NCBI GenBank assembly: GCA_024231695.1 | Contig: JAAEQF010000384.1 | Location: 1-52,209, forward strand | From: FCB group bacterium | GTDB taxonomy: Bacteria > Zixibacteria > MSB-5A5 > GN15 > JAAZOE01 | Direction of reading: 5' to 3' | Length of the DNA stretch: 52,209 nucleotides | In this document: in pieces, positions 7,394 to 16,294 of the stretch | How positions within the stretch are numbered: position 1 is the stretch's first letter | Layout of the letters: the number at the start of each line of letters is the position of its first letter | The notes under the pieces: model-generated | Database searches by the model: none | What the model was told of the DNA's origin: nothing | What the model saw: the letters and a program-made list of their open reading frames with translations, nothing else | Position numbers and translations under genes: made by a program

Positions 7394-9469
7394 ATGCCGA
7401 CAGCAATGGAAAAAGGTGAAGCGCTTTTCGCCGAGGGGAAAGTGGCCGAAGCAAATGTCTGTTTTGAAGAGATTATCAAAGCCGACCCAAAAGAAAAGCA
7501 GGCCTACAATAATCTTGGTGTGATCGCCTGCCATACCGGCGAGGCGGCCAAAGCGGTGACCTATTTTTCGCAAGCGCTGGCCATTGATTCTCTGTATGTC
7601 AAGACACTTGACAATGTACTCGAACTTTTGGTCTCGATCCCTCCGGGACAGGCGGCGGCCTCTCCCGAAATTGCCTGCCTTTTCCTCCATGCTTTACTGG
7701 CCCGAGGGCAATATGAAGACATAACCCCAGAGATGATGGAATGTAGCATCCTCATCGACGATGAAAATCGCCTGGGACAACTTTTATTACTAGCCGTCTG
7801 CCATGCCGCTCCTGATGTGCCCGCAGTGGTTACTCGTCTGATTACGGCCATGAGCCAACTGGATGAAAATCATGTAAAACAGATTCAGGTCTGGCAGAAT
7901 GCGTCTGACCTGACTCCGGAACTGCAGGGTGACATCGACGCCCTTGTATATTCCAAGAGTGTCAAAAAGGACTTAATCACCGACGAGGAACTTAAAAAGC
8001 TCGCGGCAACCGGTAAGAAACCGAAAATATCGATCCTCGTCCCTACCTTCAATCGCTGTGATCTTCTTAAGCGAACGCTTCAAAATCTGGCGTCGCAGGA
8101 ATACCCCGATTTTGAAATTATCGTAGTTGATGACTGCTCGACTGACGACACTCCAGCAGTAATCGAAAACTTCAAGAATCGTTATCCCGATCATATCTAT
8201 CATCGCAATGAGCACAATCTCGGCGCCGGCCCCAATTACAATCTGGCCGCATCTTTGGCCACCGGCGAGTATCTGCTCGTATTTTCCGACGACGATTATT
8301 TGACCAGAGGAGCTCTGCATCAATTCGTTGCACCATTGAACGAAGACGATTATGATTTCGTCTATCCCGATTATCAGGTCATTGACGATAAAGACCGACC
8401 GACCGAATCCTGGAATTACCGCACCTATCCGAACAGCCTGGAACTTATTCGCCATCTAATCCGTGGCGGCGGCAATGTAATCCCGGAATGTCTGCTATTG
8501 AAACGTAATTTATACGATGAGTTTTACGGTGACAACTACGACCGTCGCCTGCTTCCACCGTTTTATCTGGCGGCTCTCGATCAACTCAAAATCGCCCATG
8601 TCAGTCGGGCGCTATATCAATATCGTATTCATAGCGAGGGCATGTTTGCCAGCAAAGATGGCCTCATCGACCGCAACAAGGGCGCGGTCAATTATCTCAA
8701 TGCCATTGGATTTAAATACGATCCGATCGAGACGTTCAATACCGGCGAATGCTCAACTCCATCACAGGCCATCGGCGAAGCGCTGTTGCGCGCTGTACAG
8801 TGTTTTATACTTCATGGTAAAAGATATTTCGAAGGTACTTTCTACACCGGGCAGGATTTCACCGAAAGCGATCAACTGTATGCCGGTTTGTACGAGGCCG
8901 CCTATTACTGGCTCCGGCTAGCCCGCAAATATTTGGCCTATGATGAAAAACTCGATCAGATTGAAGCCAGCATCACCGAAAAACTGACCGCTGATTATAA
9001 TCCGGTAAAAGTCAATGGTCTGGCCGAAATATATCATCAGCTTCCCTGGTACTGTTTCCGCCCGCCGGGAAATTTCACCCGTTTTACCCCGCTTGATATG
9101 ATCACACTGGGTGAGAATCCTTTTCTCAACCGAAACTCGTTACCGGTTTATGAAGAAGGCAAAGTCGGTATTGCCTTTGAAAATACAATCGTGGATTCCA
9201 TTACAAAAGTCGAGCAGGCCATGGAGCGGCGAATTGTCCGGGTGATTAACGTCTGCCGGCCGGAGCTGATGGAACCGCTTTTGAATCTGCTGGAAGAGAA
9301 ACATCTCTATTTCATGACGGTCATAGACTTCACCGGAACGTCGATTCCGGGAGGCCGACTAATCAAGCAGTTGTATCAGGTGGACGGCGAATTGTCCTCT
9401 ATGGATGATTATTTGGATATTCTGTGGGCATCCGCCGGCGGCCGTAAGTGGCCGACGACGGACAAATAG
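7394..9469 (+). CDS. TPR-glycosyltransferase family 2 fusion
   Basis: The frame is open from a TTG at 7352, but the ATG at 7394 has GGAG six bases upstream and is preferred, giving 691 aa. Residues 1-75 are TPR repeats (NNLGVIACHTGEAAKAV, followed by YFSQALAID). Residues 209-430 are a GT-A family 2 domain: ILVPTFNR at 214-221, the VVDD strand end, and the metal-binding FSDDD at 297-301. The last 260 residues have no domain I recognise. No membrane segments or signal peptide are seen, so it is probably a cytoplasmic transferase acting on a nucleotide-sugar donor. It is convergent with another TPR-glycosyltransferase whose TPR module is clearly related. Lying between an acetamidino-sugar block and flagellar genes, it may glycosylate flagellin or cell-surface polysaccharide; this is inference. 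Confidence 0.85.
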   Translation: MPTAMEKGEALFAEGKVAEANVCFEEIIKADPKEKQAYNNLGVIACHTGEAAKAVTYFSQALAIDSLYVKTLDNVLELLVSIPPGQAAASPEIACLFLHALLARGQYEDITPEMMECSILIDDENRLGQLLLLAVCHAAPDVPAVVTRLITAMSQLDENHVKQIQVWQNASDLTPELQGDIDALVYSKSVKKDLITDEELKKLAATGKKPKISILVPTFNRCDLLKRTLQNLASQEYPDFEIIVVDDCSTDDTPAVIENFKNRYPDHIYHRNEHNLGAGPNYNLAASLATGEYLLVFSDDDYLTRGALHQFVAPLNEDDYDFVYPDYQVIDDKDRPTESWNYRTYPNSLELIRHLIRGGGNVIPECLLLKRNLYDEFYGDNYDRRLLPPFYLAALDQLKIAHVSRALYQYRIHSEGMFASKDGLIDRNKGAVNYLNAIGFKYDPIETFNTGECSTPSQAIGEALLRAVQCFILHGKRYFEGTFYTGQDFTESDQLYAGLYEAAYYWLRLARKYLAYDEKLDQIEASITEKLTADYNPVKVNGLAEIYHQLPWYCFRPPGNFTRFTPLDMITLGENPFLNRNSLPVYEEGKVGIAFENTIVDSITKVEQAMERRIVRVINVCRPELMEPLLNLLEEKHLYFMTVIDFTGTSIPGGRLIKQLYQVDGELSSMDDYLDILWASAGGRKWPTTDK

Positions 9470-9484
9470 ACTATTTGATGCTGA

Positions 9485-11386
9485 TCAGTTGAGTTTCCAC
9501 AACCCGACAATGCGGTTTTGGCAGGCATCGCCGGAATTTTCGCGCACTGATTCCAATGGAGCGCCTAGTCGATACGGTTCGATCTCAAGGTTGACCGCCC
9601 GGGATGGCCGGGATAACCGGCGGTAATCACGCTCTTTCTGGGCTTCGCTGAAATCCACATTCTCGGTAAGATTATCATAAGATGTCGTCAGCAGATACCT
9701 GGCGCCGCTTTTCTTGAAGCTTTCCAGCAAGTTGACAATATCGTCATCTTTCAGATGAATGGCAAAGTCACGACAGAGAATCAGATCGGCTTTTGGCCAT
9801 TGAGCTTTAGTGGCATCCACCGTTTCGAAACGATGTTGGGGAAAAAGACGGCGATTGGTTTCGATAAATCCCTCGTCATTATCATACCCGAAATAATCGA
9901 TTCCGGTCAAATCGACTTTTTGCATCCAGTTCCAATCGCCACAGGGGACGTCGATCATTGATTTGATATCGTACCGTTTGAGAATCGAGGGCAGATATTG
10001 TCTGATTTCTTTGGTGTGTTCCAGATAGGAGCCCGGCCCGCAATGCGATTCCGGCCCCTTGTCTTCAAGCGGCTGCAACAGGCCGACCAATTGGGCCATC
10101 TGTTTTTCATGATCATAACGGTTTTCAATATACATACGGTATTGATAGGAATCGTAATCATCCTCCAGCACACGATCCACGAATTCGGGGATTGTGTTCC
10201 ACAGATGCTTCGGTCGGTAAATATCGCCGGCGCCGACAAAATTATGCACTATCGGTTTGAGGCCGCAGGCCATCGCCTGCATAATCCCCATCCCCTGCGA
10301 TTCGAGCACACTGGTGGACAGGATATACTGCTTATCAGCCAGCCAGCCAGGCACATCATCCACCCAACCATCGAAGCGAATATTGTTGTTTAACCCCATC
10401 GCCCGCACCATCTGATTATAATACAGGGCATAACGGTCATCCTGAAATTTTCCGGCGATGGCTAATTGATATTGAGAATCATGCCTGACCAATTCGGCAA
10501 AGGCATGCAAAAGCAGCATCGGTCCTTTCTTATAATTGATATATCCCAGATAAGCCAGACTCTTCCCTTTTTGTCTCTCAATATATGGAAACTTTTTCAA
10601 ATCGACACCATTGGGAATAACATGCATCCGCCCGACTCTTTCGTCCAGATCGGGGACACGGGCCAGTACATGATCTTTGATATGTTCGGCCACGAAAATC
10701 AAATCGTCGATCCGTTCCCATTTGATCTCCGGGAGGAAATCGGCGAACGCCTCATAGCTGTGCAACCGGCAGATAATCCTTTTAGGCCAATCCTGCGGCA
10801 AAGCTTCGGTCAATTGAACGGCCATTTCGTTAGCCCATTCCACCCAGACAACATCGGCCCATTCAACAGCGGCAGTGATTTCCGGTATAGCTCCACTGAA
10901 ACAAGTTTTCACTTCGCAGCGAGGATTCAAAAACTCAAGGATATCGCCCAGAAACGATTCCATTCCTGGCATGGCCAGAAAAGCCACTCGAGCCTCGATT
11001 TTGTCAGGCAGAGCCGGGACGGTGTCAACCGGAGTCGGGGTAACGCGGCCAGCCTCAGCCAGCAGGGCAGTAAGCGATTCGTCGTCAGGATAGGCGGCGG
11101 AGGCTATTTTCAGAAATTTACGGCCTTGCCCAAGATTGCCGGTTAGACGAAGCAGTTCGCAGAAATTTATAAGGGCATCGATGTACGTAGGATCGATATT
11201 GAGTGCCTGGGTGAAATATTCCGTGGCTCGACCATACTGATTACGCCCGGCGGCAATAACGCCAAGATTGTTTAGACTTTCCTTGTCATCGGGTTGGGCA
11301 TTGAGAAGGTTTAAAAAGTGATGTTCGGCTTCTTCGATTTTTCCCGCATTATAAAGCGCTTCGGCTTCGGCCAGCATACCGGGCAT
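9485..11386 (-). CDS. Triple fusion: TPR, GT4 glycosyltransferase, SAM methyltransferase
   Basis: A 633-aa protein with three modules. Residues 1-110 are TPR repeats (NNLGVIAAGRNQYGRATEYF, close to the convergent neighbour). Residues about 130-440 form a GT-B family 4 glycosyltransferase: VIPNGVDLKKF at 256-266, LGYINYKKG at 280-288, and the donor-site motif ESQGMGIMQAMACGL at 362-376. Residues about 455-633 form a class I methyltransferase with SAM motif IDVPCGDWNW at 478-487 and acidic strand end FGYDND at 499-504. No transmembrane segment is visible. The fusion suggests that a sugar is transferred and then methylated by one polypeptide. A second Met at residue 4 could also be the start. 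Confidence 0.87.
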   Translation of the reverse strand: MPGMLAEAEALYNAGKIEEAEHHFLNLLNAQPDDKESLNNLGVIAAGRNQYGRATEYFTQALNIDPTYIDALINFCELLRLTGNLGQGRKFLKIASAAYPDDESLTALLAEAGRVTPTPVDTVPALPDKIEARVAFLAMPGMESFLGDILEFLNPRCEVKTCFSGAIPEITAAVEWADVVWVEWANEMAVQLTEALPQDWPKRIICRLHSYEAFADFLPEIKWERIDDLIFVAEHIKDHVLARVPDLDERVGRMHVIPNGVDLKKFPYIERQKGKSLAYLGYINYKKGPMLLLHAFAELVRHDSQYQLAIAGKFQDDRYALYYNQMVRAMGLNNNIRFDGWVDDVPGWLADKQYILSTSVLESQGMGIMQAMACGLKPIVHNFVGAGDIYRPKHLWNTIPEFVDRVLEDDYDSYQYRMYIENRYDHEKQMAQLVGLLQPLEDKGPESHCGPGSYLEHTKEIRQYLPSILKRYDIKSMIDVPCGDWNWMQKVDLTGIDYFGYDNDEGFIETNRRLFPQHRFETVDATKAQWPKADLILCRDFAIHLKDDDIVNLLESFKKSGARYLLTTSYDNLTENVDFSEAQKERDYRRLSRPSRAVNLEIEPYRLGAPLESVRENSGDACQNRIVGLWKLN

Positions 11387-11644
11387 ACCAGATACTCCTG
11401 ATGAGGCGGGTAAGGCCGCCTGTTTGGTTAATGGGCACAGGAAAGTTAAAAAAAGGACTGATCAGTAGGCGATTAGGACGTCCATATCAGGCCTGCCATC
11501 CCATGACCGGCTCACAAAAACACTCTCTCTTACCTATATATCGGCAAACTGTTCAAATTTTGAATAGTGATAATGAAATTTTCGCCGCGTTGCCCGGACG
11601 ATAGATTCTTCAGCGGCGTAATGAAGAAATTAGAGCGACGCCGA

Positions 11645-12553
11645 TTATGCCGCGCCGCGGGCCATTTCCAGAAAAGTCTCGGCTTTCAGATATTCATCCC
11701 GAAGAGCCGGGGCATAAGCCAACAGATCATCTTCGGTGAGGCCGACGACTTCCAGCACATCGCCATGAACGGCATCGATCGCGATTTTATTTCCCTCTTC
11801 CTGATTCAGGTCGAAAGTGTGCAGGGCCAGATAATTGGCCAGATGAATCAAGTGAGGTAGACCGTTTTCAGGATTCTCACAGGCCACCGGATCGTGATGA
11901 TAACGTACAGCCTCGACCAGTTTAGCCGGTAATTTCCAATGGCCGCCCAAGTAGGCTCCGATATGGGTATGATCGAATCCCATGATTTCGTTTTCCACGA
12001 CGCGATCAGTGAGATATGGTTTTTCGATTTTTTCAGCCTTGATTTTTTCCGCCAGATCGGAGAGGTAAACGGAGATTACCATCTTTCCGATATCATGCAA
12101 CAGGCCGGCCGAAAAGCTGGATTCGGTGTCGAGCACTTTCTGACCACTCAATTCTCGGCTGAGAAGCCTGGCAGCAAACGCCGTAGCCAATGAATGACGC
12201 CAAAAATAGTCCTGAAATTCGCGGTCAAGCTTGTTTTTCGAAAAGGAATCGATGACCGAAGCCGATAGCACCAGATTCTTAATCGCCTCGATACCGATAA
12301 TAACAACTGCCTGCTTGACCGATTCGATAGTCCGAGGCAAGCCGTAATAAGCCGAATTGGTCATTTTGAGTACCTTGGCCGAAATCGCCGGGTCTTCTTG
12401 CAGAATACCGCCGATGTCATAGGCCGAGGTATTGGGATCGGTGAGCACTTTCTGAATCTGCGAAAACACTATCGGTGGTGTCGGCAAACTCCCGACATCC
12501 CCGACCAGGCGATTAATTTCCGCCTCAATTCCAGTAATCGTTTGTGTTGTCAT
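11645..12553 (-). CDS. HDOD-domain signalling protein
   Basis: A 302-aa protein made of an HDOD domain, a degenerate relative of HD-type phosphohydrolases. The N-terminal part (residues 15-100) carries the typical motif around LPTPPIVFSQI, followed by EDPAISAKVLKMTNSAYYG. The HD-like region holds LLHDIGKMVI and YHHDP. Most HDOD proteins are non-catalytic scaffolds linked to motility, c-di-GMP or stress signalling. It lies 32 nt downstream of flgM, so the sigma-28 promoter of flgM probably also transcribes it, and it ends the flagellar block. The upstream ribosome-binding site is weak. Family confident, partner unknown. Confidence 0.88.
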   Translation of the reverse strand: MTTQTITGIEAEINRLVGDVGSLPTPPIVFSQIQKVLTDPNTSAYDIGGILQEDPAISAKVLKMTNSAYYGLPRTIESVKQAVVIIGIEAIKNLVLSASVIDSFSKNKLDREFQDYFWRHSLATAFAARLLSRELSGQKVLDTESSFSAGLLHDIGKMVISVYLSDLAEKIKAEKIEKPYLTDRVVENEIMGFDHTHIGAYLGGHWKLPAKLVEAVRYHHDPVACENPENGLPHLIHLANYLALHTFDLNQEEGNKIAIDAVHGDVLEVVGLTEDDLLAYAPALRDEYLKAETFLEMARGAA

Positions 12554-12585
12554 ACTCTGTTTTCATTTCCCTATGCAAAGCTACT

Positions 12586-12930
12586 TCAATCGAGGATTTC
12601 ATCGGCCAGGCGGCCGGCAATCTTTTCGGTGACTTTCGCATCGCGATAATATCCCGATTCCATCCTCTGCCGCGCCTGTTCAATTCTGTTTTCCCTAACT
12701 GCGTCATTTCTATTTTCCGGCGCGACGATTTCATGCTTTGGAGAGGTAGAATCTCCGGATGATATCGCCATCCTGGCCGAGTCGGACAATCGTTTTCCAT
12801 CCGACGAAATCTGAACGGAATCATTGGCGCTATTTGAATTTGGCTTATCCTGACTCAAATTCGCCTTCTGCCGCTTCTCCTCCTCCGGCCGAATGGGCCG
12901 GTTTCCGCTGTCCAAAGGTCCTATCTTCAT
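12586..12930 (-). CDS. flgM: FlgM, anti-sigma-28 factor
   Basis: A 114-aa protein with the FlgM layout. A basic, disordered N-terminus is followed by DSVQISSDGKRLSD (about 38-51) and a helical C-terminus with the family pattern RMESGYYRDAKVTEKIAGRL. FlgM binds sigma-28 (FliA) and blocks late flagellar transcription until it is exported through the finished hook. It has its own promoter of sigma-28 type just upstream, the arrangement known from Salmonella, where flgM is partly under the sigma factor it inhibits. Start ATG at 12930 has AGGTGG five bases before it. It is slightly longer than enteric FlgM (97 aa). Confidence 0.85.
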   Translation of the reverse strand: MKIGPLDSGNRPIRPEEEKRQKANLSQDKPNSNSANDSVQISSDGKRLSDSARMAISSGDSTSPKHEIVAPENRNDAVRENRIEQARQRMESGYYRDAKVTEKIAGRLADEILD

Positions 12931-12948
12931 TTTCCACCTCTATTAATC

Positions 12949-12976
12949 CTATCGACGGTGAAATTCTCAATCTTTA
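12949..12976 (-). promoter_or_regulatory. Sigma-28 promoter of flgM
   Basis: On the minus strand TAAAGATT (12969-12976), a 12-nt spacer and GTCGATAG (12949-12956) match the FliA consensus TAAAGTTT-N11-GCCGATAA at 7/8 and 6/8. The expected start of transcription is about 10 nt before the flgM ribosome-binding site. The 12-nt spacer is one longer than ideal. Confidence 0.65.
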
Positions 12977-12994
12977 GAAAAACTCAGTTTTTCT
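12976..12994. repeat. Perfect 9+1+9 palindrome at the FlgN-like stop codon
   Basis: AGAAAAACT, a central C, then AGTTTTTCT: perfect reverse complements with a 1-nt centre. It spans the stop codon of the FlgN-like gene (12984-12986) and abuts the flgM -35 element. As a 1-nt-loop hairpin it is poor RNA; a protein-binding operator is possible. Confidence 0.5.
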
Positions 12995-13445
12995 TGTCAA
13001 CAAACTGCGGTGTCACCTCGGCATCTTTTATATATTTAACTATCTTGCTTGATTGTTGGAGATTCCGCAATTCCTCTTTCAAACGTTCGTAGCGGCTGGT
13101 GGCATATTCCTCATTGGCTCGGATAAGTTCGATATTCTTGCGAATGAGGGTGGTTATGCACTGGGCCACTTTCTTCACCTCGGGTGCCGATGCGGCCAAG
13201 TTGAATAGTTTGGCGTTGTCACGCCGAAGTGCGGCAATTTTGTTTTCAGATTCGACAATCCGCTTATTGTATTTTTCGATTTCAGTATATATATCCAGCA
13301 GTTTCTCTTCCTTGTCAAACTTCAAAAGATCTCGCTGCTTGTCGATCAGGATATACAGAGACTGATAGAACGAATACTCTTCTTTCAGAACCCGCAGAAG
13401 TTCCTGTTCCAGGTTACTGATGGCATTGTATTCCATTTTGGTCAA
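12984..13445 (-). CDS. FlgN-family export chaperone-like protein (FliT position)
   Basis: A 153-aa, highly charged, almost entirely helical protein with predicted coiled coils (residues 5-60 and 95-135). The pattern of a long helical hairpin with ISNLEQELLRVLKEEYSFYQ at the start resembles FlgN/FliT-type chaperones, which hold hook-associated or cap proteins before secretion. It lies 3 nt downstream of fliS and two genes after fliD, the usual place for fliT. A second, separate FlgN-like gene stands before flgK (25744-26250). It may therefore be the FliD chaperone rather than a FlgK/FlgL chaperone; that assignment rests on position. Confidence 0.65.
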   Translation of the reverse strand: MTKMEYNAISNLEQELLRVLKEEYSFYQSLYILIDKQRDLLKFDKEEKLLDIYTEIEKYNKRIVESENKIAALRRDNAKLFNLAASAPEVKKVAQCITTLIRKNIELIRANEEYATSRYERLKEELRNLQQSSKIVKYIKDAEVTPQFVDKKN

Positions 13446-13448
13446 CCC

Positions 13449-13922
13449 CTATGCCGAAATTGTTAATCCACCGGCGCCGACCGGAGCAGCCTCGGCTTCT
13501 CCGTCTGCATCTGCAACGGCGGCCATCGGCCGACTCGACGCTACGGTGTCATTCCCCTGTTGCTCTTTTATATTCTCCCAGCCATCTTTGAGAGTCTGGA
13601 GGACATTAATAACATCATCAATCTGCTCAATCGATTTGCTGGCGGTGATAAGATCCAATTGCTGAATAATGTACGCGTATAATTGCGACAAGTAGTTCGC
13701 AATTTCCTGCCCCTTTTCCATATCAAGAGTAGTGTAAAGATGAACAATGCACTTGCGAGCTTTCTCGCAAGCTGCTCGCCCTTCAACCAGACGATCCTCC
13801 TGAAAATCGGCTTTGGCCGACTTCATAAATCCGATTGATCCCTGGTAAACATGAAGGATCAGTTCAACCTGGGACATGTTCATAATCTTTTCTTCCTGAT
13901 ACACGTTCTGAGCTCTTTTCAT
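13449..13922 (-). CDS. fliS: FliS, flagellin export chaperone
   Basis: The open frame reaches back to 14018, but its first 32 residues overlap fliD and look like out-of-frame sequence. FliS itself starts at the ATG at 13922 (MKRAQNVYQEEKIMNMSQ), 1 nt after the fliD stop, giving 157 aa. The family core SQVELILHVYQG and the helix RAACEKARKCIVHLYTTLD are clear. FliS binds the C-terminus of flagellin in the cytoplasm, prevents early polymerisation and delivers it to the export gate. The last 30 residues form an Ala/Gly-rich tail (AAVADADGEAEAAPVGAGG) absent from short FliS proteins. Order fliD-fliS-chaperone is the standard one. Confidence 0.9.
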   Translation of the reverse strand: MKRAQNVYQEEKIMNMSQVELILHVYQGSIGFMKSAKADFQEDRLVEGRAACEKARKCIVHLYTTLDMEKGQEIANYLSQLYAYIIQQLDLITASKSIEQIDDVINVLQTLKDGWENIKEQQGNDTVASSRPMAAVADADGEAEAAPVGAGGLTISA

Positions 13923-13923
13923 A

Positions 13924-16257
13924 TTAGTTATTTCCCAGTATTTTGCTCGTATTAGCCTGAATTGAAGCCAATTGAGTCTCCAAAAATTGTGATTCCGACT
14001 GCAATTGTGAAAGGACACCCTCCAGTTCTGCCCATTTTAATTCCAGCCGTTCCCGACGTAACATCAATCGTTCGTCGAATTTTTCAATCTGCTCCTTTAT
14101 GCTATCCACTTGTTTTTGCAATCCGCTGGTCTTACGGGCCAGGACCCCATCCTCGGATCGAGTCAATCTGTCCATGCCGTCATAAACAATCGATGAAAAA
14201 CCACGGCTAATGGAAATTGTGCCTTCACTGCCGTCACCCAATTGCGATTCATCAAGCGTAATCTTCAACTTCAAGCCGGAGGTTGTATCGTTTCCATCGT
14301 CACCGGTCAATACCTGGCCTTTGCCGGTGGCTGCTTCCCCGTTAATTGTGCCCTCGACATCACGACCGTTTTTGACGGTGGCATCGGCCAGCCCGAGGGT
14401 TGAAAAAGCCGAGTCGGAAATGGAACTCATGACCTCCACCCGCGAAGAGGAGCCGTACTCGGACGAAGTCAGTTGCAGATAACCCGCGCCGCTGACATCT
14501 ACCCATTCTACGGTCATCCCCCGGGAACCGATTCGGTCATCGGCATCGATTTTCGTTTGCAGTTCTTTGGCCAGATCTTCACCGGAGCTGTAGGTTCGTT
14601 CCGACAAGACAATCTCATCGGAAACTACGCCGTCGATCCGGAATTTCAATCGGTTGTTATCATCGGTCAGAGTAATCGGGTTGGCAGCCGGGTCGTTGAG
14701 ACTCCTACCTTTCAGATATCCGTGCGTGGATGCCTGGGTTATATCGACATCAAAAGATTGACCACCCTCAATATCCGAAGTGGCACTCATAAAACTGATA
14801 TCGCTGACCGATGAAGTTCCGCCGTCTACAAATAGCCGTAGTACAGCATCGAAATCATCTTCCAGGGCCGTGGTCAACTGTGTAGAACTTCGTAAGGCAA
14901 GGTCACCATTGGAATTAGTCCTGATGCCGATCGCTGACAGCGTATTCATTGATTTGTCGAGTCCAGCGACCGGATTGCTGATCATTCTCTGCAAACGGCT
15001 CTGGATGGATAATAGCGTGGCGTCGCCCAGAAGAACGCCACCTTCTTCAGTATCGCTGTTAAAAGTATTTTGCTCGTCAATAAAATTCATCACTTCATTA
15101 TAGGCAGTAATAAACTTATTGATATTGTCCTTGACGGCCGAGGTATTCAAACCGGTGCTGATTGTTACCGGGCCGTTTGTTTCGGTTGTATTTTTAATAT
15201 CCAGTGTAAGACCGGAAATAACGTCCTCAAACTTATTGGACTCGGACCTGATTAGAATCGGCGAACCGCCATTGGTGTTATCGCCAAACGAAATTTGCGC
15301 GTCGGAGGCTTGCTGCAAAAGCGGTGAAAAAGCGGTTACTTGAAAAGTGTCGCCGCCCACCAGATCACCGTCGGAGAATGAGAGCCGCAGACCCTCGGGG
15401 CCGATTATCTCCTGATCGGCCTGGTCGACGACGATCGATCCGGTACCGGCCTCGGTACCATCGGTATAATCGATGATAACATTGCCCGCACCCAGAGTTT
15501 GTGTACCCGCATCGCGGACAGTGAAAGTATAGATTTTATTGGCCGTCCCGGTGTAGGCACTGGTGGCTCCCAGCGAAACCTGCGATGTGGCCGCAAAGGA
15601 AAAATTCATCACTTCGGGATCGTCAAAAGAGGAGCTGGTATAGTCGAGATTCGTTCCCCCCGTCAGGGAACTGGTAACTGAAATCTGATTATTCATCCCG
15701 GTCTCATTCCCGGTCAAAACCAATCGGTACGAATTGGAACTGGAACCGTCGTTGATAATCGAGGCGGTAATTCCAGCTTTGGCATCATTGATGGCATTTT
15801 TAATGCCTATCAGCGAATTGGCACCCTCAGCGATATCAATCGTCGTGACGCTGTCGTCGCCCAGAGCCAGAGTAATCGTTCCCGTGCCCATGCTGGTTTG
15901 AGTAGCGTCGTCAATACCCTGTGAAGCAAGCTGATGATTTCGGGCCATAGAAAGAATGTTAAGAGTATAATTGCCGGAAGCGACTGCTCCGTCGGCTGTA
16001 GCCGATAGATAATCATCATCAGAGATGGAGATAGACGCCTGACTGAATGATGATTCGTTTTGAAGGCTTCCAATACTCGTTTGCAGGGCCAGAAGCTTGG
16101 CTTCCAGCGCCTTGAAAGTCGATATTTCCTGAGTTTTGAGCGCCTGATTCTGTTCCATCAGAACAGCCGGCTGGCGCGCATAGGTAATAGTGGCGTTGAT
16201 GATGTCGGTAGTGTTCAAGCCGGAGGCAAGCCCTGAGATGGTATTAAGTCCGGACAT
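13924..16257 (-). CDS. fliD: FliD, filament cap protein (hook-associated protein 2), enlarged
   Basis: A 777-aa FliD, well above the 450-500 aa of enteric FliD. The N-terminus SGLNTISGLASGLNTTDII and the region to about residue 115 are the FliD_N domain. Around residues 120-195 lies a flagellin IN-type repeat (GTGTITLALGDDS, then IKNAINDAKAGITASI). An extra insert at roughly residues 500-620 contains DPAANPITLTDDNNRLKFRI. The C-terminus is a long coiled coil (KQVDSIKEQIEKFDERL) ending in helices that pack on the filament. FliD caps the filament and directs flagellin insertion. Start: AGGAG seven bases upstream. It is followed by fliS with a 1-nt gap. Confidence 0.93.
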   Translation of the reverse strand: MSGLNTISGLASGLNTTDIINATITYARQPAVLMEQNQALKTQEISTFKALEAKLLALQTSIGSLQNESSFSQASISISDDDYLSATADGAVASGNYTLNILSMARNHQLASQGIDDATQTSMGTGTITLALGDDSVTTIDIAEGANSLIGIKNAINDAKAGITASIINDGSSSNSYRLVLTGNETGMNNQISVTSSLTGGTNLDYTSSSFDDPEVMNFSFAATSQVSLGATSAYTGTANKIYTFTVRDAGTQTLGAGNVIIDYTDGTEAGTGSIVVDQADQEIIGPEGLRLSFSDGDLVGGDTFQVTAFSPLLQQASDAQISFGDNTNGGSPILIRSESNKFEDVISGLTLDIKNTTETNGPVTISTGLNTSAVKDNINKFITAYNEVMNFIDEQNTFNSDTEEGGVLLGDATLLSIQSRLQRMISNPVAGLDKSMNTLSAIGIRTNSNGDLALRSSTQLTTALEDDFDAVLRLFVDGGTSSVSDISFMSATSDIEGGQSFDVDITQASTHGYLKGRSLNDPAANPITLTDDNNRLKFRIDGVVSDEIVLSERTYSSGEDLAKELQTKIDADDRIGSRGMTVEWVDVSGAGYLQLTSSEYGSSSRVEVMSSISDSAFSTLGLADATVKNGRDVEGTINGEAATGKGQVLTGDDGNDTTSGLKLKITLDESQLGDGSEGTISISRGFSSIVYDGMDRLTRSEDGVLARKTSGLQKQVDSIKEQIEKFDERLMLRRERLELKWAELEGVLSQLQSESQFLETQLASIQANTSKILGNN

Positions 16258-16294
16258 AGTCTTCTCCTATGACTGCCCTAATTCAAACTTCCTG

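Noticed and set aside
11538..11563. Sigma-28-like element upstream of the TPR-GT4-methyltransferase gene
   Set aside because: The -10 box GCCGATAT is good, but the best -35 (TCAAAATT) is 5/8 at a 10-nt spacer and the implied leader is about 145 nt; not enough to call.
13923..14018. 32-residue N-terminal extension of FliS
   Set aside because: It overlaps fliD out of frame and FliS homologues begin at the MKRAQ-type start at 13922.
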